DNA from: Bifidobacterium bifidum ATCC 29521 = JCM 1255 = DSM 20456
GTDB taxonomy: Bacteria > Actinomycetota > Actinomycetes > Actinomycetales > Bifidobacteriaceae
Assembly: GCF_001025135.1 (NCBI RefSeq)
Contig: NZ_AP012323.1
Coordinates: forward strand, 434,001-498,000
Direction: 5' to 3'
Length of the DNA: 64,000 nucleotides
In this document: positions 46,289 to 55,517 of the stretch, piece after piece
How the letters are laid out: every line of letters starts with the position of its first letter
How positions within the stretch are numbered: the stretch's first letter is position 1
Translations under genes and position numbers: made by a program
Notes under the pieces: generated by a model
Told to the model about the DNA's origin: nothing
Seen by the model: the letters and a program-made list of their open reading frames with translations, nothing else
Database searches by the model: none

Positions 46289-47380
46289 ATGTTTTCACCA
46301 TTGGCATTGACCCAGACGTTGCCGTTCCTGCCGCTGGCGCAGGGCGACATCGATTATCAGGTCGCCCGGCGCGGAGATCCGGACCTGTTCGACACGCTGT
46401 TCGCCGACCCCGTCACCAAGGTCATCCTGGTGCGGGGCGGCCTGCTGGCCGTGCCGCGCGGTCAGGGCAATGCCGTCAACTATGCCTCCGCGAACATGAG
46501 GCTGAGCACGCTGCCGGGCGCGTACGCGGGTTCCGCCCTGGCCGTCCACCCCGAAGTGGTGCCGATATTCCTGGGATCGTATGGCGCGCTGCGCAACGAG
46601 CATGTGGTGGCGCTCGACATCACTCGGATGTCGGCTCCCGGCGCGGCCTCGGCGATTCCGTCGCCGTCGCTCGGTGCCGACGCGGCGTTTGATGCCGACG
46701 GCAATGCTCCCGGTGCGGTCGCGCCTGACAGGCTGGACATGCTGGAACAGGCCGTGGAACGGTTCGACTGGGTGGATCTGCGCGGGTTCGCCGCGCACGC
46801 CAACGCCCGCGAGGCCGGACAGGCCACGACCGCGGTGACCCTGAGCATATGGTACGCCGGGCAGCGGTTCTGCCCCTCCTGCGGGGCTCCGGTCAAGGCG
46901 GCGATGGGTGGATGGTCGCAGCGGTGCACGAACGCGGGTGACGGGAACCGTCTTCTGTTCCCCCGCATCGAGCCCGCTGTCATCACTGCGATCGTGGACA
47001 GTCAGGACCGGCTGCTCTTGCAGCACAACAGCGCCTGGCGCAATCCGCTGCTGTACTCCGTGTCGGCGGGATTCGTCGAGGCGGGGGAGAACCTTGAGCA
47101 CGCGGCACGGCGCGAGGCCAAGGAGGAGACCGGCATCGACCTGGGCGAGGTGCGCTACCTCGGCTCCCAGCCGTGGCCGTTCCCCGCGTCCCTGATGATG
47201 GCGTTCAAGGCGCAGGCGCTGAGCACCGACATCCTGGTGGACGGCGAGGAGACGGAGACCGCGCGCTGGGTGACCCGTGACGAATACACCATCGAATTGT
47301 CGGAGGGCCGTATGGAAGCTCCCGGCAAATCCACAATCGCCCGGTACATGATTGAGGAGTGGTACGGCCGCGAACTGTGA
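46289..47380 (+). CDS. nudC: NAD+ diphosphatase (NudC-type NUDIX hydrolase)
   Basis: The ~363-residue product starts at ATG 46289 (GAGGAG upstream; GTG 46286 is the alternative). It has an N-terminal NUDIX-like half, a zinc-ribbon segment (FCPSCGAPVKAAMGGWSQRC) with three visible Cys, then the NUDIX box GFVEAGENLEHAARREAKEE-TG and the NudC-specific SQPWPFPASLMMAF. It hydrolyses NAD(H) and may remove NAD caps from RNA. The usual fourth zinc ligand was not located. Confidence 0.9.
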   Translation: MFSPLALTQTLPFLPLAQGDIDYQVARRGDPDLFDTLFADPVTKVILVRGGLLAVPRGQGNAVNYASANMRLSTLPGAYAGSALAVHPEVVPIFLGSYGALRNEHVVALDITRMSAPGAASAIPSPSLGADAAFDADGNAPGAVAPDRLDMLEQAVERFDWVDLRGFAAHANAREAGQATTAVTLSIWYAGQRFCPSCGAPVKAAMGGWSQRCTNAGDGNRLLFPRIEPAVITAIVDSQDRLLLQHNSAWRNPLLYSVSAGFVEAGENLEHAARREAKEETGIDLGEVRYLGSQPWPFPASLMMAFKAQALSTDILVDGEETETARWVTRDEYTIELSEGRMEAPGKSTIARYMIEEWYGREL

Positions 47381-47457
47381 CATGCGCCGCGCGACAATGA
47401 TTCGTATGGCTGCCGGGTGTTATAGTGAAGCCAGAGAGTCGAAGTAAAGGAACAGGA

Positions 47458-49308
47458 ATGGCTAACGAATACACGGGAGACGATAATCAGGAAGACGAGC
47501 GCACGCAGGCAGTCTTCCCGCTGGATGATCAGATGGACATCCCGCCTCTGAACATGCCCGTCCTTCATGACGGGTCGACGTTTGACGCTGAGCCTTCCGG
47601 TCTGGCGGGTCTGGTCCAGGAGACTCAGGCGAAGCGGCAGGCGGATGCGGCCTCCGCACAGACGCAGGAGTCGCAGGAGACTCAGGCTTTCGACCCGTTG
47701 GCCGAGCTGGACGATGAGGCCGCTCCTGAGCCGCAGCCCGCCACACCTGCGACTTCATCCTTTGCCCCGCAGCGTCCCGCCGCGGACGACGTCGCGACCG
47801 TCGCCTTCGCCGCGGTCGCCATGAACCCGGCCGATGACGCCGCGCTGGGCAAGGGCGTGTCCGCGGCCAAGACGAAGAACCCGAAGCGCGGCATGATCAT
47901 CGCGTTCAGCATCATCGGCGCACTGCTGGTGCTGCTGGTGGCCGCATTCTTCGGCACGAACTGGTATTTCCAGGACCGCGTCGCCCCGGGCGTCCGATTC
48001 GGCAACGTCAGCGTCATGGGCAAGACCGAAAGCGAGCTCACCGGCATCGTCAACCGGGCCGTGTCCGATTCGGCCATCACCGTCACCGATTCCGAGGGCA
48101 ACAACGTCAAGGCGGGCCTCGACAAACTCGGCGTGACCGTCAACGTCAAGCAGACCGTGCGCAATCTGCTGGACGCGAAATCCGGCAACATGTTCACCCG
48201 CATCAACCCGTTCGCCAAGCAGGACGTCCGGCTGTCCGCCACGACCGACAACTACAAGCTGAGCACCTACCTGACCGAGCAGCTCGTCAAGGAGCAGGAT
48301 CGCGCGGTCGCCTCGAACATCAGCTACGACGCCAACTCCAAGAAGTTCATCGTCACGGAAGGCAACGAGGGCAAGGAAGCCGACCCGTCGGACGTGATCG
48401 CGGCCGTCAAGAAGGCGGTCTCCCAGCCCGGCGAAGCACAAAAACTGAGCGTCATGTACTCCGACGTCGCCATGCCCATCACCGTCGAAACCGCCACGAG
48501 CGCGGCGAACGACGCCAACAAGCGACTGACGTCGTCGCTGGTCATCGGCAACTCCAAGGGCAAGACGTTCACGCTTCCCGCCGATGAGATAGCCAAGTGG
48601 ATCCAGGTCAAGCCCGACATCCAGAAGGGCACCATCACGCTGGCATACGATCAGGACGCCATCAAGACATACCTGTCGCAGAACCTCGCCAAGAAACTCG
48701 ACCAGGACATGGTCGTCGAGAAGAACATCACCAACACCGACGGTACCGTGCTGACCGTGACGCAGAAGGGCGTCGACGGCGTGGCCGTCCAAAGCACCGA
48801 CGAGACCGCCGCGCAGGTGCTCGACGCGCTGAACGCCGGCAGGGGCGCGGAGCTCACAGCCACGGTGAAGGTGACCGGCCACAAGACCGAAAGCCGCAAG
48901 GTGGACTACACGTCGCCCAACGGCGACCCTCACATGGTCATCAATCTCAGCGAGCAGAAAGTGTACGCCTACAAGGGCTCGACCCTGGTGAAGACTTTCA
49001 TCGTCTCCACCGGCAAGCCATCCACGCCGACCGACAACGGCACGTTCTTCGTGCACACCAAGTACCAGTCGCAGACCATGCGTGGCGAAGGCTACGTCAC
49101 GCCGAACGTGCCATGGGTCACATACTACAACCAGGGCGAAGGCTTCCACGGCGCACCGTGGAACACCGCGGGCATCGCCAGCGGCACTCCGAAGTCGCAC
49201 GGATGCACCAACATGCGCGTCGAGGACGCCAAGTGGGTGTATGACTTCCTGCCGATCGGTGCCATGGTGCAGATCGTGGGGACCACGCCGACCTCCGCCG
49301 TGCGCTGA
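47458..49308 (+). CDS. L,D-transpeptidase with tandem peptidoglycan-binding domains
   Basis: The ~616-residue product starts at ATG 47458 (GGAACAGGA). A long acidic cytoplasmic region is followed by a helix (MIIAFSIIGALLVLLVAAFFG) near 145-165, two PG_binding_4-type domains (about 180-300 and 310-440) and a C-terminal YkuD domain: INLSEQKVYAYKGSTLVKTF, VHTKYQSQTM, and the active site SHGCTNMRVEDA with Cys583. It makes 3-3 cross-links in, or anchors proteins to, peptidoglycan. Confidence 0.94.
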   Translation: MANEYTGDDNQEDERTQAVFPLDDQMDIPPLNMPVLHDGSTFDAEPSGLAGLVQETQAKRQADAASAQTQESQETQAFDPLAELDDEAAPEPQPATPATSSFAPQRPAADDVATVAFAAVAMNPADDAALGKGVSAAKTKNPKRGMIIAFSIIGALLVLLVAAFFGTNWYFQDRVAPGVRFGNVSVMGKTESELTGIVNRAVSDSAITVTDSEGNNVKAGLDKLGVTVNVKQTVRNLLDAKSGNMFTRINPFAKQDVRLSATTDNYKLSTYLTEQLVKEQDRAVASNISYDANSKKFIVTEGNEGKEADPSDVIAAVKKAVSQPGEAQKLSVMYSDVAMPITVETATSAANDANKRLTSSLVIGNSKGKTFTLPADEIAKWIQVKPDIQKGTITLAYDQDAIKTYLSQNLAKKLDQDMVVEKNITNTDGTVLTVTQKGVDGVAVQSTDETAAQVLDALNAGRGAELTATVKVTGHKTESRKVDYTSPNGDPHMVINLSEQKVYAYKGSTLVKTFIVSTGKPSTPTDNGTFFVHTKYQSQTMRGEGYVTPNVPWVTYYNQGEGFHGAPWNTAGIASGTPKSHGCTNMRVEDAKWVYDFLPIGAMVQIVGTTPTSAVR

Positions 49309-49341
49309 TTTTCAGGCGATTGCGCTGACTATACCGCTGAC

Positions 49342-49390
49342 GCCGGCCCCGCCGATCATTGTTTCCGATCGGCGGGGCCGGCTGCGTTTT
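49342..49390 (+). terminator. Terminator after the L,D-transpeptidase gene
   Basis: 16-bp perfect stem (49342-49357 with 49367-49382), 9-nt loop, then TGCGTTTT. Confidence 0.85.
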
Positions 49391-49455
49391 CGGGGCCTCG
49401 CCGTCCGGCTCAGTGTCAGCCCCATCGATAAGCGCTGTGCGGTACACTGGGGGGC

Positions 49456-49863
49456 ATGAGTGACGAGAACGCAATCGACAACCCGTTGAACCTTGACATC
49501 CCCGATCACCTGCAGTATTCGGAAGAGCACGTGTGGGTGGACGATTCGGTGTCCCCGGCCATCGTCGGCATCACCGCGTACGCCGAGCAGCAGCTTGGCG
49601 AGCTGGTCTTCATCGACCTGCCGGACGAGGGCACGCGCGTGGAGGCCGGCGACGAGGTCCTTGAGCTCGAATCGGCCAAGGCCGTCGAACCGCTGGTCTG
49701 CCCGGTCGCCGGTACCATCCGCTATGTCAACCATGACGCCGCGGACGACCCCTCCGTCGTCAACAACGACCCGTACGGCGAAGGATGGCTGCTGAAGATC
49801 GAGCTGGACGATGACGAGCCGGAACTGCTCGACGCCGAATCCTACGCGAAGATCGCCCAGTGA
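49456..49863 (+). CDS. gcvH: Glycine cleavage H-like lipoyl carrier protein
   Basis: The 135-residue product has HVWVDDSVSPAIVGITAYAEQQLGELVFIDLP, and the lipoylated lysine is Lys75 in LELESAKAVEPLVCPVAG. GCVH normally shuttles the aminomethyl group between GcvP and GcvT, but no such genes are near. A lipoate-protein ligase lies 6 kb downstream (55518). Use as a stand-alone lipoyl carrier is plausible but unproven. Confidence 0.95.
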   Translation: MSDENAIDNPLNLDIPDHLQYSEEHVWVDDSVSPAIVGITAYAEQQLGELVFIDLPDEGTRVEAGDEVLELESAKAVEPLVCPVAGTIRYVNHDAADDPSVVNNDPYGEGWLLKIELDDDEPELLDAESYAKIAQ

Positions 49864-49978
49864 CCGGCACCGCCGTCGGCGACCGACAACGCAAGCCGGC
49901 GATGGCCGACGGTGACGAAGGTACATGACGACGACATATCCGACGGATATATTTGACATACAGCTAACGTGATAACGG

Positions 49979-51340
49979 ATGGCGGAACCCATGAGCATCG
50001 CACACGACAACACACCACGCCGGGGCGGAGCGCGCCCTCTCGGCGGGCGGGATGACGGGCTGCGGCATGACGGCCCGATACATGACGGATCGGATCCGGA
50101 CAACGCGGCTCACGACCCGTCCGGGCAGACCGGCTCCCCGCAGGACGACATGCTCACCGTGCCGATTCCCGCACGCCCGGTCGTCACCACGTTCGACGCC
50201 GCGTCGCGGCACGAGCGCATCGAGGTGCAGCCGGTACTGGTGCGCCGCATGCGTCGGGCCGTCACCGGCACGTTCGGATTGTGGGTGCGACTGTCCACCG
50301 CCGTCGCGCGCAAGCTCGACTGGTTCCCGCGCGTGGACCCGTACGTCGGCTATGGCACCGAGGTCTACTCTAGGCTGATCTGCCGCACCGTGTACGCGCC
50401 CAAGCACAGCAACGCCGGCACACTGACGCGCGGCATCAAAGGCATGCTGGCGATTCCCGCGTCCCGCGTGCAGGTGCGTATCAGCATAGACGGGACACCG
50501 CTGGAAACCGTGCAGATCGGCGAATCCGAGCGATATGACGAATTCAATCCCGTGCGAGATCTCGGCAGCGAATACGCGGTGTCCGACGAAAGCGGATACC
50601 TCGATCTGGTGGCCGAGCATCAGCTGGAGACCGGCGTTCACCGCGTCACCTATCGCGTGAAGGGGCGGCCGGAGGTCTCGGCGAACCTGTTCACCATCCC
50701 CTCCAGCGCGAAGGTCGGCATCATCTCCGACGTGGACGACACCGTTATGGTCACGCAGGCGCCGATATTGTGGAAGGCCGCATACAACCTGCTGTTCCTG
50801 AACCCCAAGAAGCGCAACTCCGTGCCGGGCATGAGCGTGCTGTTCACCAAACTGCAGGACATGTTCCCCGACGCGCCGTTCTTCTACCTGTCGACGTCCC
50901 CCTGGAACGTGGAAGGATCGATCCGGCATTTCATCTCGTATCACGGCTTCCCCGAAGGACCGCTGCTGTTGCGCGACCTCGACCCGCGCCCGAAGACGTT
51001 CGTGCCGTCCGGTCCGCAGCACAAGCTGGAGTTCGCCGAACAGCTCATGGCGGACTTCCCCGACATGCGGTTCATCCTGATCGGCGATGACGGGCAGAAG
51101 GACCCGACCACGTATGCGACCATCGCTCGGTGATACCCCGGCCGTGTGCTGGCGATCGGCATACGGCAGCTGTCGCCCCGCGAGGCCACGGGTCTGTCGT
51201 CGATGATGGGCATGACCTCGACGCAGCCGATGCCCGTCACCGACGTGCCGGTGTTCACCGGCACCACTGGTTCGAACATCATGAAGACCATGCTGCCGTA
51301 CCTCAAGCAGAAACTCGGACGAACGGACTTGGCGGAGTGA
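49979..51340 (+). pseudogene. App1-like phosphatase-domain (DUF2183) gene interrupted by an in-frame TGA
   Basis: The frame encodes 384 residues to TGA 51131-51133, then stays open in the same frame for 68 more codons to 51340. The join reads TYATIAR-stop-YPGRVLAIGIRQLSPRE, natural protein sequence, so a CGA-to-TGA change is the simplest explanation. Upstream motifs are intact: VGIISDVDDTVMVT (DxDDT phosphatase site), YLSTSPWNV, LLRDLDPRPKTF and ILIGDDGQKDPTTY. The tail includes VPVFTGTTGSNIMKTMLPYLK. All catalytic motifs precede the stop, so a truncated enzyme or readthrough remains possible. Confidence 0.8.
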
Positions 51341-51395
51341 CTTCCCGAAGAGCGAAGTTCGCCGCTGTCTCAAGTCGGGCCGTATAATCACGAGC

Positions 51396-53858
51396 ATGAC
51401 AGACGAAACGAACGGCGGCGTCGCCGCTTGCCGACCTCCCATCGCCCGGCGTGAACCGGTGAAGCGCGTGTTCCACGGGGACGCCGTGATTGACCCGTAT
51501 GAATGGATGCGAGACAAGCAGTCACCCGAGGTGCGCGACTATGTGGCCGCGCAGAACGCGTACTGCGACGCCCGCATGGCGGGTCTGGCGGGGCTGCGCG
51601 GCACGCTGTTCGACGAGTTGAAGGCGCATGTGCAGGAGACCGACATGTCGGTGCCGGTGCGCATGGACGGATACTGGTATTTCGCGCGTACCCGCGAAGG
51701 CAGCCAGTACGCCGTGCAGTGCCGGGTGCCGGTGCGCGGCGAGGACGATTGGACGCCTCCGGAAGTCGGGGGAGCCGGCGATGAGGGCGGGAGCGCCGTC
51801 GGAGCCGGTTCGCTGCCGGGCGAGCAGGTGGTGTTTGATGCGAACCGCGAGGCCGAGGGGCATGATTTCTTCGCGCTGGGCGGCCTGTCCGTCAGCAAGG
51901 ACGGCCGATGGATGCTGTACGGCGTCGATACGCGAGGTGACGAGCGGTACGACTTCCGCATTCGTGATCTTGACACGGGCGATGAGCTGCCAGAGCGCCT
52001 TGAGGGCATCGGCGCGGCATGCTTCACGCCGGACGCGCGGTGGGTGTTCTACGTGACGCTTGATGATGCCTGGCGGCCGTGCGAGGTGCGCCGGCACCGC
52101 GTCGGCTCGCCGGTCGAGCAGGACGAAGTCGTCTTCCACGAGGACGACGAGCGGTTCTGGGTCGGGGTCGGCATGAGTTTCGACGAGCACAGCATCGTGA
52201 TCTGCTCCGCGTCCAAAACTTCGTCCGAAGTGTGGATGCTGTCGACCGCGACGCCGGAAGGCGAGTTCTCGGTGTTCATCGCGCGCAAGGACGACGTGGA
52301 ATATGACGTGAGCTTCGCATGCTTCGAAGGTGCCGGGGCTGACGGGGCCGATATTCCGGTTGCCGTGGTGTACCACAATGCTCAGGATCCGAACTTCGAG
52401 ATCGACGTGATCGACATGCGAACCCATCAGCCGCCGTATACGCTGGGAGAAGGCGTGCGCGTGGCGGTCGGCTCGCCATACGGGTGCGCGCGCGGCGACG
52501 ACATGGAGGCGGGCGCGGGCGCGAAGCCGGCCGGGACGGCCTACTCGAATCCCGCCAACCCCCGGATATTGCAGGGGGCGCACGGGCTGGCCATCGAGGG
52601 CATCGCCATCCACCGGCATTTCGTGACGCTCGCATACCGCACGGACGGGTTGCCGCACGTGGCGGCGATGACCAAGACGCAGGCGGCCGAAGACTTCCTC
52701 GCCGGGCGTCCATGGTCGTTCCGCGAGCTGATGCCGCCGGCGCTGGACGGCGACTGGGACGTGCCCGGGCGGGCCGATGACGGTGCAGCCGAGGCCGCGG
52801 GCGGAACGCTGCCGGGAGCCACCCATCGTCTGTACTCCATCGGAACGGGCGGAAACCCCTCGTATGATGCGCCGCGCATGCGGTACACGTTCTCCAGCTA
52901 CACGCGGCCGGGCGAACTGCATGAGTATGATCCGGCGACCGGGCATGACGAGCTGCTCAAGCGGGCGCGGGTGCTGGGCGACTTCGATCCGCGCGAGTAC
53001 ATGGAGCGTCGGGTGTGGGTCACCGCTCGTGACGGCGAGCGCATACCCGTGTCACTGGTGTGGCGGCGCGGCCATGAGCCGGCCGCTGACAGCGCGATGT
53101 TCATCACCGGGTACGGTGCTTATGAGATCAGTTCGGACCCCGGCTTCTCAGTCGCTCGCCTGAGCCTGCTCGACCGCGGCGTGCTGTACGCCGTGCCGCA
53201 TGTGCGCGGCGGCGGCGAGATGGGACGCGCCTGGTATGAGCAGGGGCGGCGCCTGAACAAGCGGCACACGTTCGAGGACTTCATCGACGTGACCGCCGCG
53301 CTGCAGGACGCGGGGTTGGCCGATGCGCATCGGACGGTGGCGTACGGCGGTTCCGCCGGCGGTCTGCTGATGGGTGCGATTGCGAACATGGCGCCGCAAC
53401 TGTATGCGGGCATCGAGGCGGATGTGCCGTTCGTGGATGCGCTGACGTCGATCCTCGATCCGTCGCTGCCGCTGACCGTCACCGAGTGGGACGAGTGGGG
53501 CGATCCGCTGCACGACGCGGACGTCTACCGGTACATGAAATCGTATTCGCCATACGAAAACGCGCCGGAGGGCGCGGACGGCGAGGCCGGTGCGGGCGCG
53601 GCGTCCACGCGGTCTTTGCAGAGGCAATCGCTGCGGCCATTCCCGCGTATCTTCGCCACCACGTCGATGAACGATACGCGCGTGCTGTACGTCGAGCCGC
53701 TCAAGTGGGTGTCCCGACTGCAAGCCGCCGGCATCGATGCGATCATCAAGATCGAAGTCGAGGCCGGTCATGGCGGGACCTCGGGCCGCTACAAGCAGTG
53801 GCGCGAAGTCAGCTACGAAAACGCCTGGTGCCTCTCCGTCATGGGCCTGACCCGCTAG
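51396..53858 (+). CDS. ptrB: Oligopeptidase B-type S9 prolyl oligopeptidase
   Basis: The product is 820 residues. An N-terminal VFHGDAVIDPYEWMRDK motif leads into a seven-blade propeller, then a C-terminal hydrolase domain with YGGSAGGLLMGA (nucleophile Ser), TSMNDTRVLYVEPLKW (Asp) and EAGHGGTSGRYKQW (His). It cleaves short peptides after basic residues in the cytosol. It is longer than the E. coli enzyme because of Gly/Ala-rich insertions (for example DEGGSAVGAGS and ADGEAGAGAAS). Confidence 0.93.
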   Translation: MTDETNGGVAACRPPIARREPVKRVFHGDAVIDPYEWMRDKQSPEVRDYVAAQNAYCDARMAGLAGLRGTLFDELKAHVQETDMSVPVRMDGYWYFARTREGSQYAVQCRVPVRGEDDWTPPEVGGAGDEGGSAVGAGSLPGEQVVFDANREAEGHDFFALGGLSVSKDGRWMLYGVDTRGDERYDFRIRDLDTGDELPERLEGIGAACFTPDARWVFYVTLDDAWRPCEVRRHRVGSPVEQDEVVFHEDDERFWVGVGMSFDEHSIVICSASKTSSEVWMLSTATPEGEFSVFIARKDDVEYDVSFACFEGAGADGADIPVAVVYHNAQDPNFEIDVIDMRTHQPPYTLGEGVRVAVGSPYGCARGDDMEAGAGAKPAGTAYSNPANPRILQGAHGLAIEGIAIHRHFVTLAYRTDGLPHVAAMTKTQAAEDFLAGRPWSFRELMPPALDGDWDVPGRADDGAAEAAGGTLPGATHRLYSIGTGGNPSYDAPRMRYTFSSYTRPGELHEYDPATGHDELLKRARVLGDFDPREYMERRVWVTARDGERIPVSLVWRRGHEPAADSAMFITGYGAYEISSDPGFSVARLSLLDRGVLYAVPHVRGGGEMGRAWYEQGRRLNKRHTFEDFIDVTAALQDAGLADAHRTVAYGGSAGGLLMGAIANMAPQLYAGIEADVPFVDALTSILDPSLPLTVTEWDEWGDPLHDADVYRYMKSYSPYENAPEGADGEAGAGAASTRSLQRQSLRPFPRIFATTSMNDTRVLYVEPLKWVSRLQAAGIDAIIKIEVEAGHGGTSGRYKQWREVSYENAWCLSVMGLTR

Positions 53859-54006
53859 CCGCGGCCGACGTCCGCCCCTGATTGCGGGGCTTCCATATCG
53901 CGCCCCCACCTGCAAGGGGATGTGATTTTGGGGCCCGCGGGTGGGGATCATATGGTTGTTCCGGCATTCGGACTTTGCTGTGCCGGATAGTGGAATGAAT
54001 GGTGGT

Positions 54007-54227
54007 TCCTGTGCCATACCACGTCAAAAACACCGTTTTTTCGCGTGGTGTGGTACAGGACCTTGCCACAGAATCGGTTTTAATCGGTTACATGCGCTGT
54101 TGGGGTACAAGAAGAATATCAAAGATCCTTGCAAAATGGCCGATTTCGCTGTGAAGCCCGGAATCGGCCATATCGGGCGTGTACCACACCACGGTCAAAA
54201 TAGCGTTTTTCGGCATTCTGTGGCACA
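54007..54227. repeat. Family 2 hairpin cluster, locus 2 (three units)
   Basis: Unit 4: arms 54007-54023 and 54044-54060, a 17-bp stem with two G-U pairs that continues inward as AAAAAC/GTTTTT. A degenerate unit spans 54062-54110 (CTTGCCACAG / CTGTTGGGGTACAAG). Unit 5: TGTACCACA (54180-54188) with TGTGGCACA (54219-54227), in the opposite orientation. The arm motif is shared with 28607-28822. The spacer 53859-54333 has no gene. Confidence 0.75.
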
Positions 54228-54333
54228 GACCATGCCGCACAGACCATGCGCGAAGATCACGTCGCCTCCACCGTCTGTCCACTAGACGGACTGGGCGCAT
54301 TGTTTTCGAGCACGGCCACATACCCTGTTGGCT

Positions 54334-55365
54334 ATGGCAAAGAAGTATACAATCGCCGTTATCCCCGGCGATGGCATTGGCAAGGAAGTCACCCCCTGGG
54401 CTCAGAAGGCGCTGGAAAAGGCCGCTGAGGGAGTGGCTGATTTCGAATACGAGAATTTCGACCTGGGTGCGGAGCGTTATCTGTGTGATGGCGCGATCCT
54501 GCCGGACGAGGAGCTGGAGCGCATCAAGAAGACCGATGCGATCCTGCTCGGTGCTGTCGGTGACCCGCGCATCAAGGCCGGCATCCTGGAGCGTGGTCTG
54601 CTGCTGAAGCTGCGTTTCGCGCTCGACCAGTACGTGAACCTGCGTCCGTCCAAGCTGTACAAGGGCGTCACCTCGCCGCTCGCAAACCCCGGCGACATCG
54701 ATTTCGTCGTGGTGCGTGAGGGTACCGAGGGACTGTACTGCGGTGCCGGCGGAGCGGTTCGTCGCGACACTCCTGCCGAGGTCGCCACCGAGGTCTCTAT
54801 CAACACCGCGTACGGCGTGGAGCGCGTGGTGCGGTACGCCTATGAGCTGGCGATGAAGCGTCGCAGGCACATCACGCTGGTGCACAAGAAGAACGTGCTC
54901 GTCAACGCCGGCGACATGTGGCAGCGCATCGTCGACCGTGTCGGCGAAGAGTACCCGGAGGTCACGCACGACTACCAGCACATCGATGCGGCCACGATTT
55001 TCCTCGTGTCCGATCCGTCGCGCTTCGACGTGATCCTGACCGACAACCTCTTCGGTGACATCCTCACCGACGAGGCAGGTGCCGTTGTCGGCGGCGTCGG
55101 CTATTCCGCGTCCGGCTGCATCAACGCGAGCAACGAGTATCCGTCGATGTTCGAGCCGATTCACGGTTCCGCGCCCGACATCGCCGGTCAGGGCAAGGCG
55201 AATCCGACCGCGGCCATCCTGTCGGCCGCGATGCTGCTGCGCCATCTTGGCTTCGACGATGCCGCGGCCCGCATCGACACGGCGGTCGAGGCTGATATCG
55301 AGGAGCTGGGCTCCACCGTTCGCTCCACCGATCAGGTCGGCGAGGATATTCTCGCTCGCTTGTAA
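54334..55365 (+). CDS. leuB: 3-isopropylmalate dehydrogenase
   Basis: The ~343-residue product starts at ATG 54334. It oxidatively decarboxylates 3-isopropylmalate in leucine synthesis. Motifs are [51 protein letters not shown]...[38 protein letters not shown] and [31 protein letters not shown]. No ribosome-binding site precedes the ATG; TACCCT at 54321 and TTGTTT at 54300 could give a leaderless transcript. No other leu gene adjoins. Confidence 0.96.
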   Translation: MAKKYTIAVIPGDGIGKEVTPWAQKALEKAAEGVADFEYENFDLGAERYLCDGAILPDEELERIKKTDAILLGAVGDPRIKAGILERGLLLKLRFALDQYVNLRPSKLYKGVTSPLANPGDIDFVVVREGTEGLYCGAGGAVRRDTPAEVATEVSINTAYGVERVVRYAYELAMKRRRHITLVHKKNVLVNAGDMWQRIVDRVGEEYPEVTHDYQHIDAATIFLVSDPSRFDVILTDNLFGDILTDEAGAVVGGVGYSASGCINASNEYPSMFEPIHGSAPDIAGQGKANPTAAILSAAMLLRHLGFDDAAARIDTAVEADIEELGSTVRSTDQVGEDILARL

Positions 55366-55390
55366 CGCGGCGGTGGCGTGAACCACCCCA

Positions 55391-55467
55391 GTCTCGCTTT
55401 GCTCGACAGCCCGCCAGCGGGACCGAGATATAGGCCACCGCTGGCGGGCTGTCGAGCAAAGCGAGAC
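55391..55467. repeat. REP-like palindromic element, perfect 30-bp arms
   Basis: Arms 55391-55420 and 55438-55467 are exact inverted copies with a 17-nt loop. The arm contains GTCTCGCTTTGCTCGACAG and CCCGCCAGCGG, related to the elements at 2068 and 42442. It lies between leuB and lplA. Confidence 0.85.
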
Positions 55468-55517
55468 TTCGTGTATCGGGGTTTGAGACGACCACGCGGA
55501 CAGATTCGGCGTGTAAC

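Noticed and set aside
47755..49200. 481-codon minus-strand ORF
   Set aside because: Lies entirely opposite the L,D-transpeptidase; no family motif.
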